Positions 53,047 through 61,579 are shown, counted from the stretch's first letter. The stretch is 64,000 nt of DNA from Pseudodesulfovibrio aespoeensis Aspo-2 (GCF_000176915.2 NC_014844.1:1674001-1738000); one strand, 5' to 3'. The notes: generated from the sequence alone by a model not told the origin. Translations and numbers: made by a program.

Positions 53047-55728
53047 TCACGAACCGTCGCCTTCCTTACACGTGCGCGACAAAGCACGCCCGAGCCGCTT
53101 GGCCAGCCGGAGCTGGTCCTCGCGCGTTTGCGCCCTGCCGTCGATCTTTGCCTCAAGCACCCTGACGAGGATGGCCGAGTAGGCCGGGCCAGGCGCAAGC
53201 CCCATCTCCTGAAGATCGGTTCCAGACACGTCGATGGTCACATCGCGCAGCCGGGTCAGGTATTGCGAGATGCCCCGGCGGATGTGCTCCTTCCTGCTGC
53301 GGGCCATGAGGAACAGGACGCCCTCAAGGGGGATGGGCCGAAGAATGGCGGAGAGCCGGCTCAAGCGCGACTTGTCCTCGCGCCAGCTCATGAGCCGCAT
53401 GAGGGCGTCGCCGATCATGTCGCGCAACTGGAGGAATTCGCGCTCCTCCTTGGTGGTGAAGCGCAGCCTCGACGTCACCTGACCGATCTGGTCGCGCTTG
53501 ATGCCCATGGTCAGACCCAGCAGATAGAGCTTCCATGGCACGACCCTGGGCTCCAGGTAGAGCAGCTTGTACCAGTTGTTGACCTTGCCAAGCTCCATGA
53601 GCACCTGCACCCGGTCCGCCGAGAGCTTGAGCAGGGGATGGATCGCCTCCATGATGCCCAGCTCCTGCATCCGGTTGAGGCAGGCCAGCGGATTCTCCTC
53701 GGCCATGATCAGCTGCAATTCGTGCATGATGCGGGTGCCGGAGAGTTTGCTGAACAGGTCGAGGCTCAGGGCGTTCTTGATCAGGCGCAGGGTCTGGCCG
53801 CCGATCTGGAATTCGAAACGCCGCTCAAAGCGGATGGCGCGCAGGATGCGGGTCGGGTCTTCCACAAAGCTCAAGGAGTGGAGCACCCGGATGGCCTTGT
53901 TCTTCATGTCCTGCTCCGCGCCGAAAAAGTCCACCAACTGGCCGAACCGGCCCGGATTGATGCGCAGGGCCAGGGCATTGATGGTGAAATCGCGCCGGTA
54001 CAGATCCATCTTGATGGACGAAAGCTCCACCGTGGGCAGGGCCGCCGGGTATTCATAGTATTCGAGCCGGGCCGTGGCCACGTCCACGCGCTGGTCGTCG
54101 AGGATGACCACCGCTGTCTTGAACTTGACATGGGCCTTGACCCTGCCGCCCAGCTGTCGGGCCAGCCGCCGGGCATAGGCGATGGCGTCGCCTTCCACCA
54201 CCAGGTCGAGATCGAAATTGGGCCGGGCCAGCAGGATGTCGCGCACGAAACCGCCCACCGCGTAGACCTCCCAGCCCATATCCTGGCCCAGTTCGCCCGC
54301 GACCTTCAGGAAATCGATCATCTTCTGGGGCAGTCGGCTGTTGACCAGGGAGGCGATGTTGCGCTCCCTGCGCCGCTCGGGCAGCAGCGAGTCCGGAATC
54401 CGCGCCGGTTCGTCGATGAGCATGTTCATCAGGTCGGTCCGGGTGATCACCCCGACCAGGGTTTCGCCGTCCATGACCGGAAGCATGCGCTGCCGTTTGC
54501 CCAGGATGATCTCCATGACCCGGTACAGATCGGTCCCGGACTCCACGGTCTCGAACTTGCGGCTCATGTATTCGCTCAGGCCGAGCTTGCCCAGGCCGTG
54601 CGACAGGGCCTTGTCCGCGGTCTGGTGTCCCATGATGCCGACGCAGCGCATGGTGCCGCTGGCGACCACGGGCACATCCTTCAGGCCGTAGCGGGTCATC
54701 AGTTCCACAGCCTCGTTCATGGCCCTGTCGTCCTCGATGACCACCGGCGGGCGCGACATCAGGCTCTCGATCACGATCTGGGGGTTGATGTGGGAGTAGA
54801 GCAGGGCAAAGAGATCGTCGCGCACCTCGGCCAGGGTCCGGTCCTTGACCGTGGCCGAGGCCGCAGCCGCGTGTCCGCCGCCGCCTAGGGAGGTGCAGAT
54901 CTGGCCGACGCTGACATCCGGGTGCTTGGAGCGCGCCACCACGTGGATGCGGTCGCCCATGCGCCCCAGGGCAATGACGACCCGGATGTTCTCCATGTCC
55001 ATGAGTTTGTGGACCAGCAGGGCGAAGTCGGGCACGAAGCGGTCCGTGGACAATTCGGTGATGACCACGTCCACGCCGTGGATGTCGTAGGTGGCCGCGT
55101 TCTGGAGCAGCTCGCCCAGGTGGGTGATCTGCTCGGCGGACAATTCATGGGAGAGAAGGTCTGAAATGACCTCGATGTCCATGCCCTGACCCTTGAGCCA
55201 GCCTGCGGCCTCGAAATCGTGCGGGGTGGTGGAGTTGAAGCCAAAGGAACCGGTGTCCTCGTAGATGCCGAGCCCGAGCAGGGTGGCTTCCTCGGCGTTC
55301 AGGGTGATGCCGCGTGTACGCATCTCGGCCACGATGATGGCCGTGGTCGAGCCCCAGTCCTTGACCACGCTCATTTCCGCCTTCAGATCGTCGTCCGTGT
55401 CCGGATGATGGTCATAGAGGTGGATGCGCAACCCCGGCTTGTCCAGCAGGGGACGCACCTGGGGGATGCGCGAGCGCTGACGGGTGTCCACCACCACCAG
55501 CAGTTCCACATCGTCGGGGTCGATGTCCTTGAAAGCCTTGAAGTTGAAGAGATATGTCGTGCTCTGGATGAAGAAGTTGCGCAGGCTCTTCTCCTGGCTG
55601 CCGGGAAAGACGAGGGTTGCGCCCGGATAGAGCTTGCTGGCCGCGACCATGGCGGCCAGGGCGTCGAAATCCGCGTTGGCGTGGGCCGTGATCACGGTCT
55701 TGGCATGTATCTTTTCGTTTGCGTTCAT
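53047..55728 (-). CDS. DHH phosphoesterase / CBS / tRNA nucleotidyltransferase fusion protein
   Basis: 893 residues in three parts. (1) About 1-300: DHH/DHHA1 phosphoesterase with HANADFDALAAM, the DHH in LYDHHPDTDDD and the DHHA1 GGGGHAAAASA. (2) About 310-440: two CBS domains (MSRPPVVIEDD..., MSRKFETVESGTDL...), which often bind adenine nucleotides. (3) About 470-893: class II nucleotidyltransferase with VGGFVRDILLARPNFDLDLVVEGDAIAYA, RRDFTINALALRI and EDPTRILRAIRFERRFEF. Similar large proteins in Aquifex and other deep branches add CC or A to tRNA 3' ends. Start uncertain: ATG 55728 has no clear ribosome site; a GTG at 55752, overlapping the xerD stop as GTGA, is possible. No other CCA enzyme is in the window. 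Confidence 0.88.
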   Translation of the reverse strand: MNANEKIHAKTVITAHANADFDALAAMVAASKLYPGATLVFPGSQEKSLRNFFIQSTTYLFNFKAFKDIDPDDVELLVVVDTRQRSRIPQVRPLLDKPGLRIHLYDHHPDTDDDLKAEMSVVKDWGSTTAIIVAEMRTRGITLNAEEATLLGLGIYEDTGSFGFNSTTPHDFEAAGWLKGQGMDIEVISDLLSHELSAEQITHLGELLQNAATYDIHGVDVVITELSTDRFVPDFALLVHKLMDMENIRVVIALGRMGDRIHVVARSKHPDVSVGQICTSLGGGGHAAAASATVKDRTLAEVRDDLFALLYSHINPQIVIESLMSRPPVVIEDDRAMNEAVELMTRYGLKDVPVVASGTMRCVGIMGHQTADKALSHGLGKLGLSEYMSRKFETVESGTDLYRVMEIILGKRQRMLPVMDGETLVGVITRTDLMNMLIDEPARIPDSLLPERRRERNIASLVNSRLPQKMIDFLKVAGELGQDMGWEVYAVGGFVRDILLARPNFDLDLVVEGDAIAYARRLARQLGGRVKAHVKFKTAVVILDDQRVDVATARLEYYEYPAALPTVELSSIKMDLYRRDFTINALALRINPGRFGQLVDFFGAEQDMKNKAIRVLHSLSFVEDPTRILRAIRFERRFEFQIGGQTLRLIKNALSLDLFSKLSGTRIMHELQLIMAEENPLACLNRMQELGIMEAIHPLLKLSADRVQVLMELGKVNNWYKLLYLEPRVVPWKLYLLGLTMGIKRDQIGQVTSRLRFTTKEEREFLQLRDMIGDALMRLMSWREDKSRLSRLSAILRPIPLEGVLFLMARSRKEHIRRGISQYLTRLRDVTIDVSGTDLQEMGLAPGPAYSAILVRVLEAKIDGRAQTREDQLRLAKRLGRALSRTCKEGDGS

Positions 55729-55748
55729 GGGGGTGTCAGCCGTGGCGA

Positions 55749-56672
55749 TCACATGGAGGACCGCGGGTGGTATTGCTGGTGGATCGACCTGAGCCTGCCC
55801 GCCTGGATGTGGGTGTAGATTTCCGTTGCCGAGATGTCGGAATGGCCGAGCAGCATCTGCACGGTGCGCAGGTCCGCGCCGCCTTCGAGCAGATGGGTGG
55901 CAAAGGAGTGGCGAAAGGTGTGGGGCGAAATGCTCCGTTTGATTCCGGCCTTGTCCGCGTAAGTCTTGATCAGCTTCCACACCCCCTGACGGGTCAGCCC
56001 CTTGCCCGAGCGGTTGAGGAACATGAAGTCCACGGCAGGGCGGAAGGCGGGACGGGTGTTCAGCAGATAGCGACTCAGCACATCCTGCGCCACATAGTGG
56101 ATGGGCACCAGCCGTTCCTTGGCCCCCTTGCCGAACACCCGGAGCAGCCCGGTCTGGGCGTCGTAGTCCAGCACCTTCATCTCGATCAGCTCCGAGACGC
56201 GCAGCCCGGCGGCGTAGAGCAGCTCCAGCATGGCTTGATCGCGCATGCCCAGCTTTGTGGCAGTTTCGGGCAGGGCGAGCACACGGGACATTTCCTCGCG
56301 GGTCAGGAATTCCGGGAGCTTTTTGGGCAGCTTGGGATTCTCCAGCAGATGGCCGGGGTCTTCCTTGTACCAGCGCTGGTCCAGGGCAAAGGCGAAGAAG
56401 CCGCGCAGGGACGAAAGGTGTCGGGCCAGGGAGCGGCTCTGGAGTCCCCTGGCGCGCAGATATGTCAGATATAAAAAGAGCGTGCGCTCGGTCAGGTCTT
56501 CAAGGCGGAAGGATTTTTCCTCAAGAAAGGCAAGCAGGGAGGCGAGGTCGGCGGAATAGCCGGACAGGCTGTTTTCGGAGAGTCCCTTTTCGATGAGGAC
56601 ATGCTCAAGGTAGCCGTCCACCCAATGGTGGGCAGGGGGGGTGTCTCTGCCTGATTTCTGTTCCCTGGCCAT
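55749..56672 (-). CDS. xerD: Site-specific tyrosine recombinase XerD
   Basis: 307 residues. Catalytic residues are all present: Arg158 (AAGLRVSEL), Lys182 (GKGAKERLVP), His251 and Arg254 (HTFRHSF), His277 (LLGHSDI) and nucleophile Tyr286 (TEIYTHI). The N-terminal core-binding SAM-like domain is at 20-105. This is the housekeeping recombinase that resolves chromosome dimers at dif, not a phage integrase: the context is a standard housekeeping operon, and no att-like repeats or cargo are nearby. XerC is not in the window. Start at ATG 56672; the frame is open 96 bases upstream. Confidence 0.93.
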   Translation of the reverse strand: MAREQKSGRDTPPAHHWVDGYLEHVLIEKGLSENSLSGYSADLASLLAFLEEKSFRLEDLTERTLFLYLTYLRARGLQSRSLARHLSSLRGFFAFALDQRWYKEDPGHLLENPKLPKKLPEFLTREEMSRVLALPETATKLGMRDQAMLELLYAAGLRVSELIEMKVLDYDAQTGLLRVFGKGAKERLVPIHYVAQDVLSRYLLNTRPAFRPAVDFMFLNRSGKGLTRQGVWKLIKTYADKAGIKRSISPHTFRHSFATHLLEGGADLRTVQMLLGHSDISATEIYTHIQAGRLRSIHQQYHPRSSM

Positions 56673-56818
56673 GATCACGCCACAATCACTCTGAGTGTTT
56701 GAAATGGTGCAATAAAATTGTCCCGTCCCCAACCATCGCTCACGGTCCGGCAGGGGTGGTCCGGCCACGCCTTCATCCGATAGCTATCAAGTGGGCGCAC
56801 AAAGAGCAATGGTTCACA

Positions 56819-56847
56819 TTGACAGTGGGACACCGCCCAATTATGAA
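56819..56847 (+). promoter_or_regulatory. Promoter of dapL-folK
   Basis: TTGACA (56819-56824), 17-base spacer, TATGAA (56842-56847), giving a leader of about 30 bases with the GCAAGGAGAG ribosome site of dapL. Confidence 0.75.
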
Positions 56848-56883
56848 AGACACTTCGTAGTTTACTGCAAGGAGAGTTCATAC

Positions 56884-58050
56884 ATGACAGTTTTCAGTCT
56901 CGCGGATCGCCTTTCGACTTTGCCCCCGTACCTGTTCGCGGCCATCGACAAGGCCAAGGCCCAGGTGGCGGCCAAGGGCATGGACATCATCAGCCTCGGC
57001 ATAGGCGACCCCGACCTTCCCACTCCCGAATTCATCATCGAGGCCCTGTATAACGGCGCCAAGAACCCCAGGAACCATCAGTATCCTTCCTATATAGGCA
57101 TGAAAACATACCGGCAGGCCGTGGCCGACTGGTACAAGCAGCGTTTCGACGTGGATCTCGACCCTGACACCGAGGTGGTCAGCCTCATCGGCTCCAAGGA
57201 AGGCATCGCCCATTTCCCGCTGGCGTTCATCAATCCGGGCGACGTGGCCCTGGTGGCCACGCCCAACTATCCGGTCTACGGCATCGCCACCAACTTCGCG
57301 GGCGGCGAGGTGCAGTATCTGCCGCTGCTTGAGGAGAACGACTTCCTGGTCGATCTCGACGCCGTGAGCAACGACACCTGGGCCAAGGCCAAGATGATCT
57401 TCGTGTGCTATCCGAACAACCCGACTGCGGCCACGGCCACCCGGGAGTTCTACGAGCGCCTCATCGAAAAAGCCAGGGAGTTCAACGTCATCGTCGTCTC
57501 CGACGCGGCTTACACCGAAATCTACTACAACCCCGACGACCGGCCCATGTCCATCCTTGAATGCAAAGGGGCCAAGGACGTGTGCATCGAATTTCATTCC
57601 CTGTCCAAGACCTACAACATGACCGGATGGCGCATCGGCATGGCTGTCGGCAACCCGAGCCTGGTTGCCGGGCTGGGCAAGATCAAGGAGAACTGCGATT
57701 CCGGCATCTTCCAGGCCGTGCAGGAAGCGGGCATCGCCGCCCTCAGGGATGGCGAGCCCTACGCCGAGCAGTTCCGCGCCATTTACAAGGAGCGGCGCGA
57801 CGTGGTCAGCGCGGCCCTGACCAAGGCGGGTATCAGGCACCGCGTCCCCGACGCCTCCTTCTACATGTGGTGCAACACCCCCGAAGGCTACAAGTCGTCG
57901 GAATTCGTTACCAACGTGTTGATGCAGACGGGCGTGGTGCTGACGCCAGGCAATGGCTTCGGCACTCCCGGCGAAGGGTATTTCCGCATCTCTCTCACCG
58001 TAAACAACGACAAGCTCGAGGAGGCGGTATCCAGAATATCGAAACTGTAA
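56884..58050 (+). CDS. dapL: LL-diaminopimelate aminotransferase
   Basis: 388 residues, class I/II PLP aminotransferase. Features: IISLGIGDPDLPTP near the N-terminus, YPSYIGMKTYRQAVADWYKQRFDVDLDPDTEVVSLIGSKEGI, PNYPVYGIAT, FVCYPNNPTAATAT, the catalytic Lys in HSLSKTYNMTGWRIGMAVG, and the C-terminal Arg in GYFRISLT. This is the DapL pattern, making LL-diaminopimelate in one step from tetrahydrodipicolinate. Alanine/aspartate aminotransferase activity cannot be excluded by motif alone. It has an excellent promoter and ribosome site; folK overlaps its end. Confidence 0.92.
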   Translation: MTVFSLADRLSTLPPYLFAAIDKAKAQVAAKGMDIISLGIGDPDLPTPEFIIEALYNGAKNPRNHQYPSYIGMKTYRQAVADWYKQRFDVDLDPDTEVVSLIGSKEGIAHFPLAFINPGDVALVATPNYPVYGIATNFAGGEVQYLPLLEENDFLVDLDAVSNDTWAKAKMIFVCYPNNPTAATATREFYERLIEKAREFNVIVVSDAAYTEIYYNPDDRPMSILECKGAKDVCIEFHSLSKTYNMTGWRIGMAVGNPSLVAGLGKIKENCDSGIFQAVQEAGIAALRDGEPYAEQFRAIYKERRDVVSAALTKAGIRHRVPDASFYMWCNTPEGYKSSEFVTNVLMQTGVVLTPGNGFGTPGEGYFRISLTVNNDKLEEAVSRISKL

Positions 58051-58550
58051 TCTGCTACGTCAGCCTCGGTTCCAACGAGGGAAACCCCGAAGAGAACCTG
58101 AACGAAGCGCTGACGCGGCTTGAGACCTATGGCGACGAGATTTCGCTCAAGGCCATTTCGAGCATCTACCTGACCGAGCCGCAGGGGGAGATCAGGGATC
58201 AGCCCTGGTTCGCCAACCAGATGATCAAACTCGAAATCGATGCTGAGATATGGGCGGCTGCCGGGTTTCTCTCCACCTGCACGGCCATCGAGGCCCAGCT
58301 GGGCCGGAACCGGCAGGTGCCGGGCGGTCCGCGTCCACTGGACATGGACATCATCGCCTGGGGGGATGTGGTCATGCACACCGACTTCCTGACCCTGCCG
58401 CATCCGCGGGCCAGGGAAAGGGCGTTCGTGCTCATTCCGCTCAAGGAGATCGCGCCTGATTTCGTCTTTCCCGACGGGACCACGGTGGACGAGGCCCTTG
58501 CCGCCATCCGGTACCGGCTGGACGGCAACAAAATCTGGCAGGATTCCTAA
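58029..58550 (+). CDS. folK: 2-amino-4-hydroxy-6-hydroxymethyldihydropteridine pyrophosphokinase, start codon unclear
   Basis: About 170 residues; HPPK of folate synthesis. Landmarks are CYVSLGSNEGNPEENLNEAL near the N-terminus, SIYLTEPQGEIRDQPWFANQMIKLE, IEAQLGRNRQVPGGPRPLDMDIIAWGD with the metal-binding DxD, and LPHPRARERAFVLIPLKEIAP. The reading frame has no ATG, GTG or TTG in the region before CYVSLGSN; the nearest codons are ATC, CAG, AAT, ATC, GAA, ACT, GTA, ATC. A strong ribosome site GAGGAGG (58018-58024) lies inside the end of dapL, 4 bases before ATC 58029, which I use as provisional start. Coupling to dapL termination (TAA at 58048-58050) is likely. Confidence 0.8.
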   Translation: MQNIETVICYVSLGSNEGNPEENLNEALTRLETYGDEISLKAISSIYLTEPQGEIRDQPWFANQMIKLEIDAEIWAAAGFLSTCTAIEAQLGRNRQVPGGPRPLDMDIIAWGDVVMHTDFLTLPHPRARERAFVLIPLKEIAPDFVFPDGTTVDEALAAIRYRLDGNKIWQDS

Positions 58551-58568
58551 ACCACCACGGAGCGCTCC

Positions 58569-58862
58569 ATGCTGAAGTTCATCGTCATCGGCCTCGCCTT
58601 GTTTCTCGTCTACAAGCTCTTTTCCGGAGACAAGAAGAAAAAGGAAATGGGCCAGAAGGAAACCATGAAGCAGAAGGTCGCCTCCGGGGAGATGATCAAG
58701 GACCCGGTATGCGGCACCTTTGTGGAAAAGGACGGAGACATCCGCGTCAGGGAAGGGGAGAAGTTGCACGTCTTCTGCTCCTATGAATGCCGCGACATCT
58801 ACCTCAAGCAGATCGACGCCATCACCGTTGATCCCGTGGAAAAGCCCAAAGACGAAGCATAG
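58569..58862 (+). CDS. Membrane-anchored YHS/TRASH-like metal-binding protein
   Basis: 97 residues: an N-terminal membrane helix (LKFIVIGLALFLVYKLF), a Lys-rich linker, then a small domain MIKDPVCGTFVEKDGDIRV...HVFCSYECRDIYLKQ with Cys48, Cys70 and Cys74, the YHS/TRASH pattern found in metal-binding or metal-chaperone proteins. It faces the cytoplasm if the positive-inside rule holds for the KKKKE stretch. It follows folK by 18 bases and is closed by a terminator. Confidence 0.75.
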   Translation: MLKFIVIGLALFLVYKLFSGDKKKKEMGQKETMKQKVASGEMIKDPVCGTFVEKDGDIRVREGEKLHVFCSYECRDIYLKQIDAITVDPVEKPKDEA

Positions 58863-58886
58863 CCCAGACCTCATCCAACACTTCAC

Positions 58887-58911
58887 AAAAGCCCGGCAAC
58901 GGGCTTTTTTT
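58887..58911 (+). terminator. Terminator of dapL-folK-YHS operon
   Basis: AGCCCG-GCAA-CGGGCT stem-loop followed by six to seven T. Confidence 0.9.
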
Positions 58912-58930
58912 GCGTCCTGTGTGCGGGGAC

Positions 58931-58962
58931 ACGTGAGCACCTTTGTATGAAGGTGCTCACGT
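58931..58962. repeat. Perfect 13-base inverted repeat
   Basis: ACGTGAGCACCTT and AAGGTGCTCACGT around a TGTATG loop. No T-run follows on either strand, so it is not a standard terminator; operator, small-RNA stem or transcript-end structure are options. Confidence 0.7.
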
Positions 58963-59430
58963 TCATGGACATGCCAGGGCCAGTGATCTGACCAACGGCT
59001 CCACGAAGTGCGCGCCGCCTGTCCAAGGGCAACCATGCCAGAGGTCCGACGAGTCAGGACGGGCAGGCACGGCCTTGGAAGCGTTTTTCCTGATTTGATG
59101 ACCGGGATCATGCCGGGTGAACATGAAAATGCCTCCACAAGGATTTTCAGGACACAACGAGAGAGGTCGAGGGACGAACAACGCGATGCCAAGAGTTAAA
59201 GCATTGGCTTGTTCTGCTATTTCAACATTATACACAGTTGTCTCATAATGTAAATTATGTAAACTTTTAAAAAATAAGGGTGAAAGCTGGTTGGCCGGGC
59301 CTTGATCCGCCCTCTCTTGGGAGCCATTTTCCGGGAACCGCGAAATTGGCCCATTGAGAGTTTTTGTCGAGCCTGTTAAGGGAATGGCCTTCGGAAACCA
59401 ACAAAATGCCGCTAGCGGTGTGTGAGAGCC

Positions 59431-61524
59431 ATGAAACGAATTTTGATCATTTTGGCAGCCGGTGTCCTTGTCCTTCATGGGTTCGCCTTTGACTGCGCCG
59501 CCCAGTCTGCATCCGCCGACTCCTTTGAGGGCTGGCTCGAAAAGTATGGTGCCTGGGACCGACTCGAACAGGAATACGCGTCCGAATCCTCAAGCGACGC
59601 GCCCGATGTCATCCTCAAACGGGCCGAGGTCTACCTGAACCTCAACTCTCCGGGCAAGGCCCTGGAGATCATCGAGATGACTCCCGCCTTTGCGGACAAT
59701 GCCTATGAGATCGAGCGACTCTGGCTGGGCGGCAAGGCCCAGCGCGCCATGGGCGACCTGAACAAGGCCGTGCTCTGGTTCAGCCAGTCGGCCTCGCTGA
59801 CCCCGGACGCGAACACCATGATCCGTCGCTTCAAGGATGAAGCCGGCCTGGAGCACGTCTGGATGGATGTCTGGCTCAAGCGTTTCTGGTCTTTCCGTGC
59901 CAACACGACCCTTTCACGGGACGTGCAATACGAGGCCCTCAAGCGGATTCAGTCCGTCGGAGCCACTGTCTGGGGCGGGAGCTACTGGACCACCGCTGGT
60001 ACGGCCCTGGCCTCGCAGGTCCATGGCCAGTCGCCCTCCCCGGCCACTGGCGGGGTTGCCTCAATGGTCTCCCAGGCCGACAGCGACGCAATCGTCAAGG
60101 CCCTTGCCCTGGTTTCCCTCGAAAATTTCGAAGAAGCCAAGGTTTCTGTCGAGACCCTGAGCAGGGACGAGGTCCGGGCCTTCTGGCGCATGGTCATCGA
60201 CTTTCTCGAAACCGGCAGCCTGCCGTCTGACCTCACTGTCTTTGATGGCGGTAACTATCTGAAAGCCAACGCTTTCTGGGAAGGGAACCTGCTTGCGCCC
60301 TATTCCGTGTCCCGTTCCCAGTGGCTGCTTGGCAACCCGGAGTCCGGACCGTGGACCTCGTTCCGCAACAACATCCTTTCCATGCCCTTGGACGACGCCA
60401 ACCGGGCCATCGACAACGAACTCGGCTCCATGCTCATCTCCGAGCAGACCGGGGCCCTGCTCGGCAGCTTCAAGTTTGCCCTCGCCCTTGCCAACGGGGA
60501 TTTCATTACCTCGGCAAACGCCTGGAATAAAACAGATAAACGCATGCTTCCATTGGCCCTGCAATTGGCTGGCGCCATGCGCTTCAAGGATAACTTGAAC
60601 AATCTCCTGCCCGAGAATCAGGCCGAGGCCATCAAGGTCCACCCGATTCTGACCGCCTTGTGCAGCGCTGGCGGGTATGAAGTGAACGCGGACGAGGCCC
60701 CTTTCTGGATTTCCGCGCCGGCAGACAAGATCACCCCCCTCTCGCAGCGCGACTGGCCCATGGACAAGCTGCTCCTGCTTGCCAGCTGGCAGCAGGAATT
60801 CTTGAAATCCCCCACCGAGGATCTGGCCAAGCGCTCGGCCTACCTGTTCGACGACACGGCGTTCGGCATCGAGAGCACCCTCTACCTGGCGGATCAGGCC
60901 GTGCGCTTGAACCAGTTGCAGCTCGGAGCCTTCTACCTCAACAGCATCAAGGCCGACACTCTGGGACCGGCCCAAAAGATGAAGTGGTATGATGTCAAAC
61001 TCCGCCTTGAGCTCGAAACAGGGCGGGAGGACGCCGCCCTTGAGACATACCGGCAGATGGCCGCCTCTTCCGAGGCCATCCCGGTCATGACCCGCCTGCG
61101 CATGGCCCTGCTCTTTCAGCAAAAACGCGACTTCGTGACCGCGCGCGACCAGCTCCTGGCCATCTGGGCCAGCCGCGACACCATCACCACCACCCTCCAG
61201 GCCGAGACCCTGTTCTGGCTCGGCGAGGGCGAACAGGGCATGCAAAACACGGAAAAGGCGCTGGACTACTACCTGCAACTGGCCTGGAAGTACCCCCAGG
61301 AGAACATCTGGGCTTTGACCGCCATGTACCGCGCCTCCCTGATCTACGAAAAACAGGGCAAATACGACACGGCCAAACGGCTGCTCAACACCGTGGTCAG
61401 CCGGGCCGACCGCAAGGAACAGCGCGAGGCCGCCAAGGCGCGCATCGACGCCATCGACAAGAAGATGGGCAAAGGCGGACAGACCCCGACCACCGGCGGC
61501 TCCACCCTGGTCTACCCCTTCTAG
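59431..61524 (+). CDS. Secreted tetratricopeptide-repeat-like protein, function unknown
   Basis: 697 residues. Signal peptide MKRILIILAAGVLVLHGFAFDCAAQ, cleavage likely after DCAAQ or CAA; if Cys17-type lipidation were used, no proper lipobox supports it. The mature chain is all-helical in appearance, with TPR-like segments at about 60-125 (PDVILKRAEVYLNLNSPGKALEIIE...GKAQRAMGDLNKAVLWFSQSA), and clearer repeats at the C-terminus (about 590-680: AETLFWLGEGEQGMQNTEKALDYYLQLAW, MYRASLIYEKQGKYDTAKRLLNTVV). A Gly/Thr tail ends in VYPF. It may be a periplasmic scaffold or outer-membrane partner. GTG 59422 is an alternative start. It is not in an operon. Confidence 0.8.
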   Translation: MKRILIILAAGVLVLHGFAFDCAAQSASADSFEGWLEKYGAWDRLEQEYASESSSDAPDVILKRAEVYLNLNSPGKALEIIEMTPAFADNAYEIERLWLGGKAQRAMGDLNKAVLWFSQSASLTPDANTMIRRFKDEAGLEHVWMDVWLKRFWSFRANTTLSRDVQYEALKRIQSVGATVWGGSYWTTAGTALASQVHGQSPSPATGGVASMVSQADSDAIVKALALVSLENFEEAKVSVETLSRDEVRAFWRMVIDFLETGSLPSDLTVFDGGNYLKANAFWEGNLLAPYSVSRSQWLLGNPESGPWTSFRNNILSMPLDDANRAIDNELGSMLISEQTGALLGSFKFALALANGDFITSANAWNKTDKRMLPLALQLAGAMRFKDNLNNLLPENQAEAIKVHPILTALCSAGGYEVNADEAPFWISAPADKITPLSQRDWPMDKLLLLASWQQEFLKSPTEDLAKRSAYLFDDTAFGIESTLYLADQAVRLNQLQLGAFYLNSIKADTLGPAQKMKWYDVKLRLELETGREDAALETYRQMAASSEAIPVMTRLRMALLFQQKRDFVTARDQLLAIWASRDTITTTLQAETLFWLGEGEQGMQNTEKALDYYLQLAWKYPQENIWALTAMYRASLIYEKQGKYDTAKRLLNTVVSRADRKEQREAAKARIDAIDKKMGKGGQTPTTGGSTLVYPF

Positions 61525-61547
61525 ACCGCCCTCCCCCTCAACGCACA

Positions 61548-61579
61548 AGGCCCGCACGGCGAATACGCCGTGCGGGCCT
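61548..61579. terminator. Bidirectional terminator
   Basis: Perfect 14-base stem AGGCCCGCACGGCG / CGCCGTGCGGGCCT with an AATA loop, between the convergent repeat-protein and carbonic anhydrase genes. T-runs are short on both sides. Confidence 0.75.

Larger units (their letters stand above)
58863..59430. other. Long intergenic region upstream of the secreted repeat protein
   Basis: 568 bases without a convincing gene. They hold the operon terminator at 58887-58911, a perfect 13-base inverted repeat at 58931-58962, and, at about 59220-59275, an AT-rich stretch with the palindrome CATAAT-GTAA-ATTATG (59244-59259) that could be a promoter/operator region for the next gene. An open frame on the minus strand (58963-59478) has no ribosome site or recognisable protein pattern and is left out. 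A hidden small RNA is possible. Confidence 0.5.

Noticed and set aside
55749-56672. XerD as a sign of an integrated mobile element
   Set aside because: It is the housekeeping recombinase in a conserved operon; no phage or cargo genes, tRNA-end duplication or composition shift nearby.
58963-59478. 171-codon minus-strand frame in the long gap before the secreted repeat protein
   Set aside because: No ribosome site, mixed composition, overlaps the start of the real gene and shows no family pattern.
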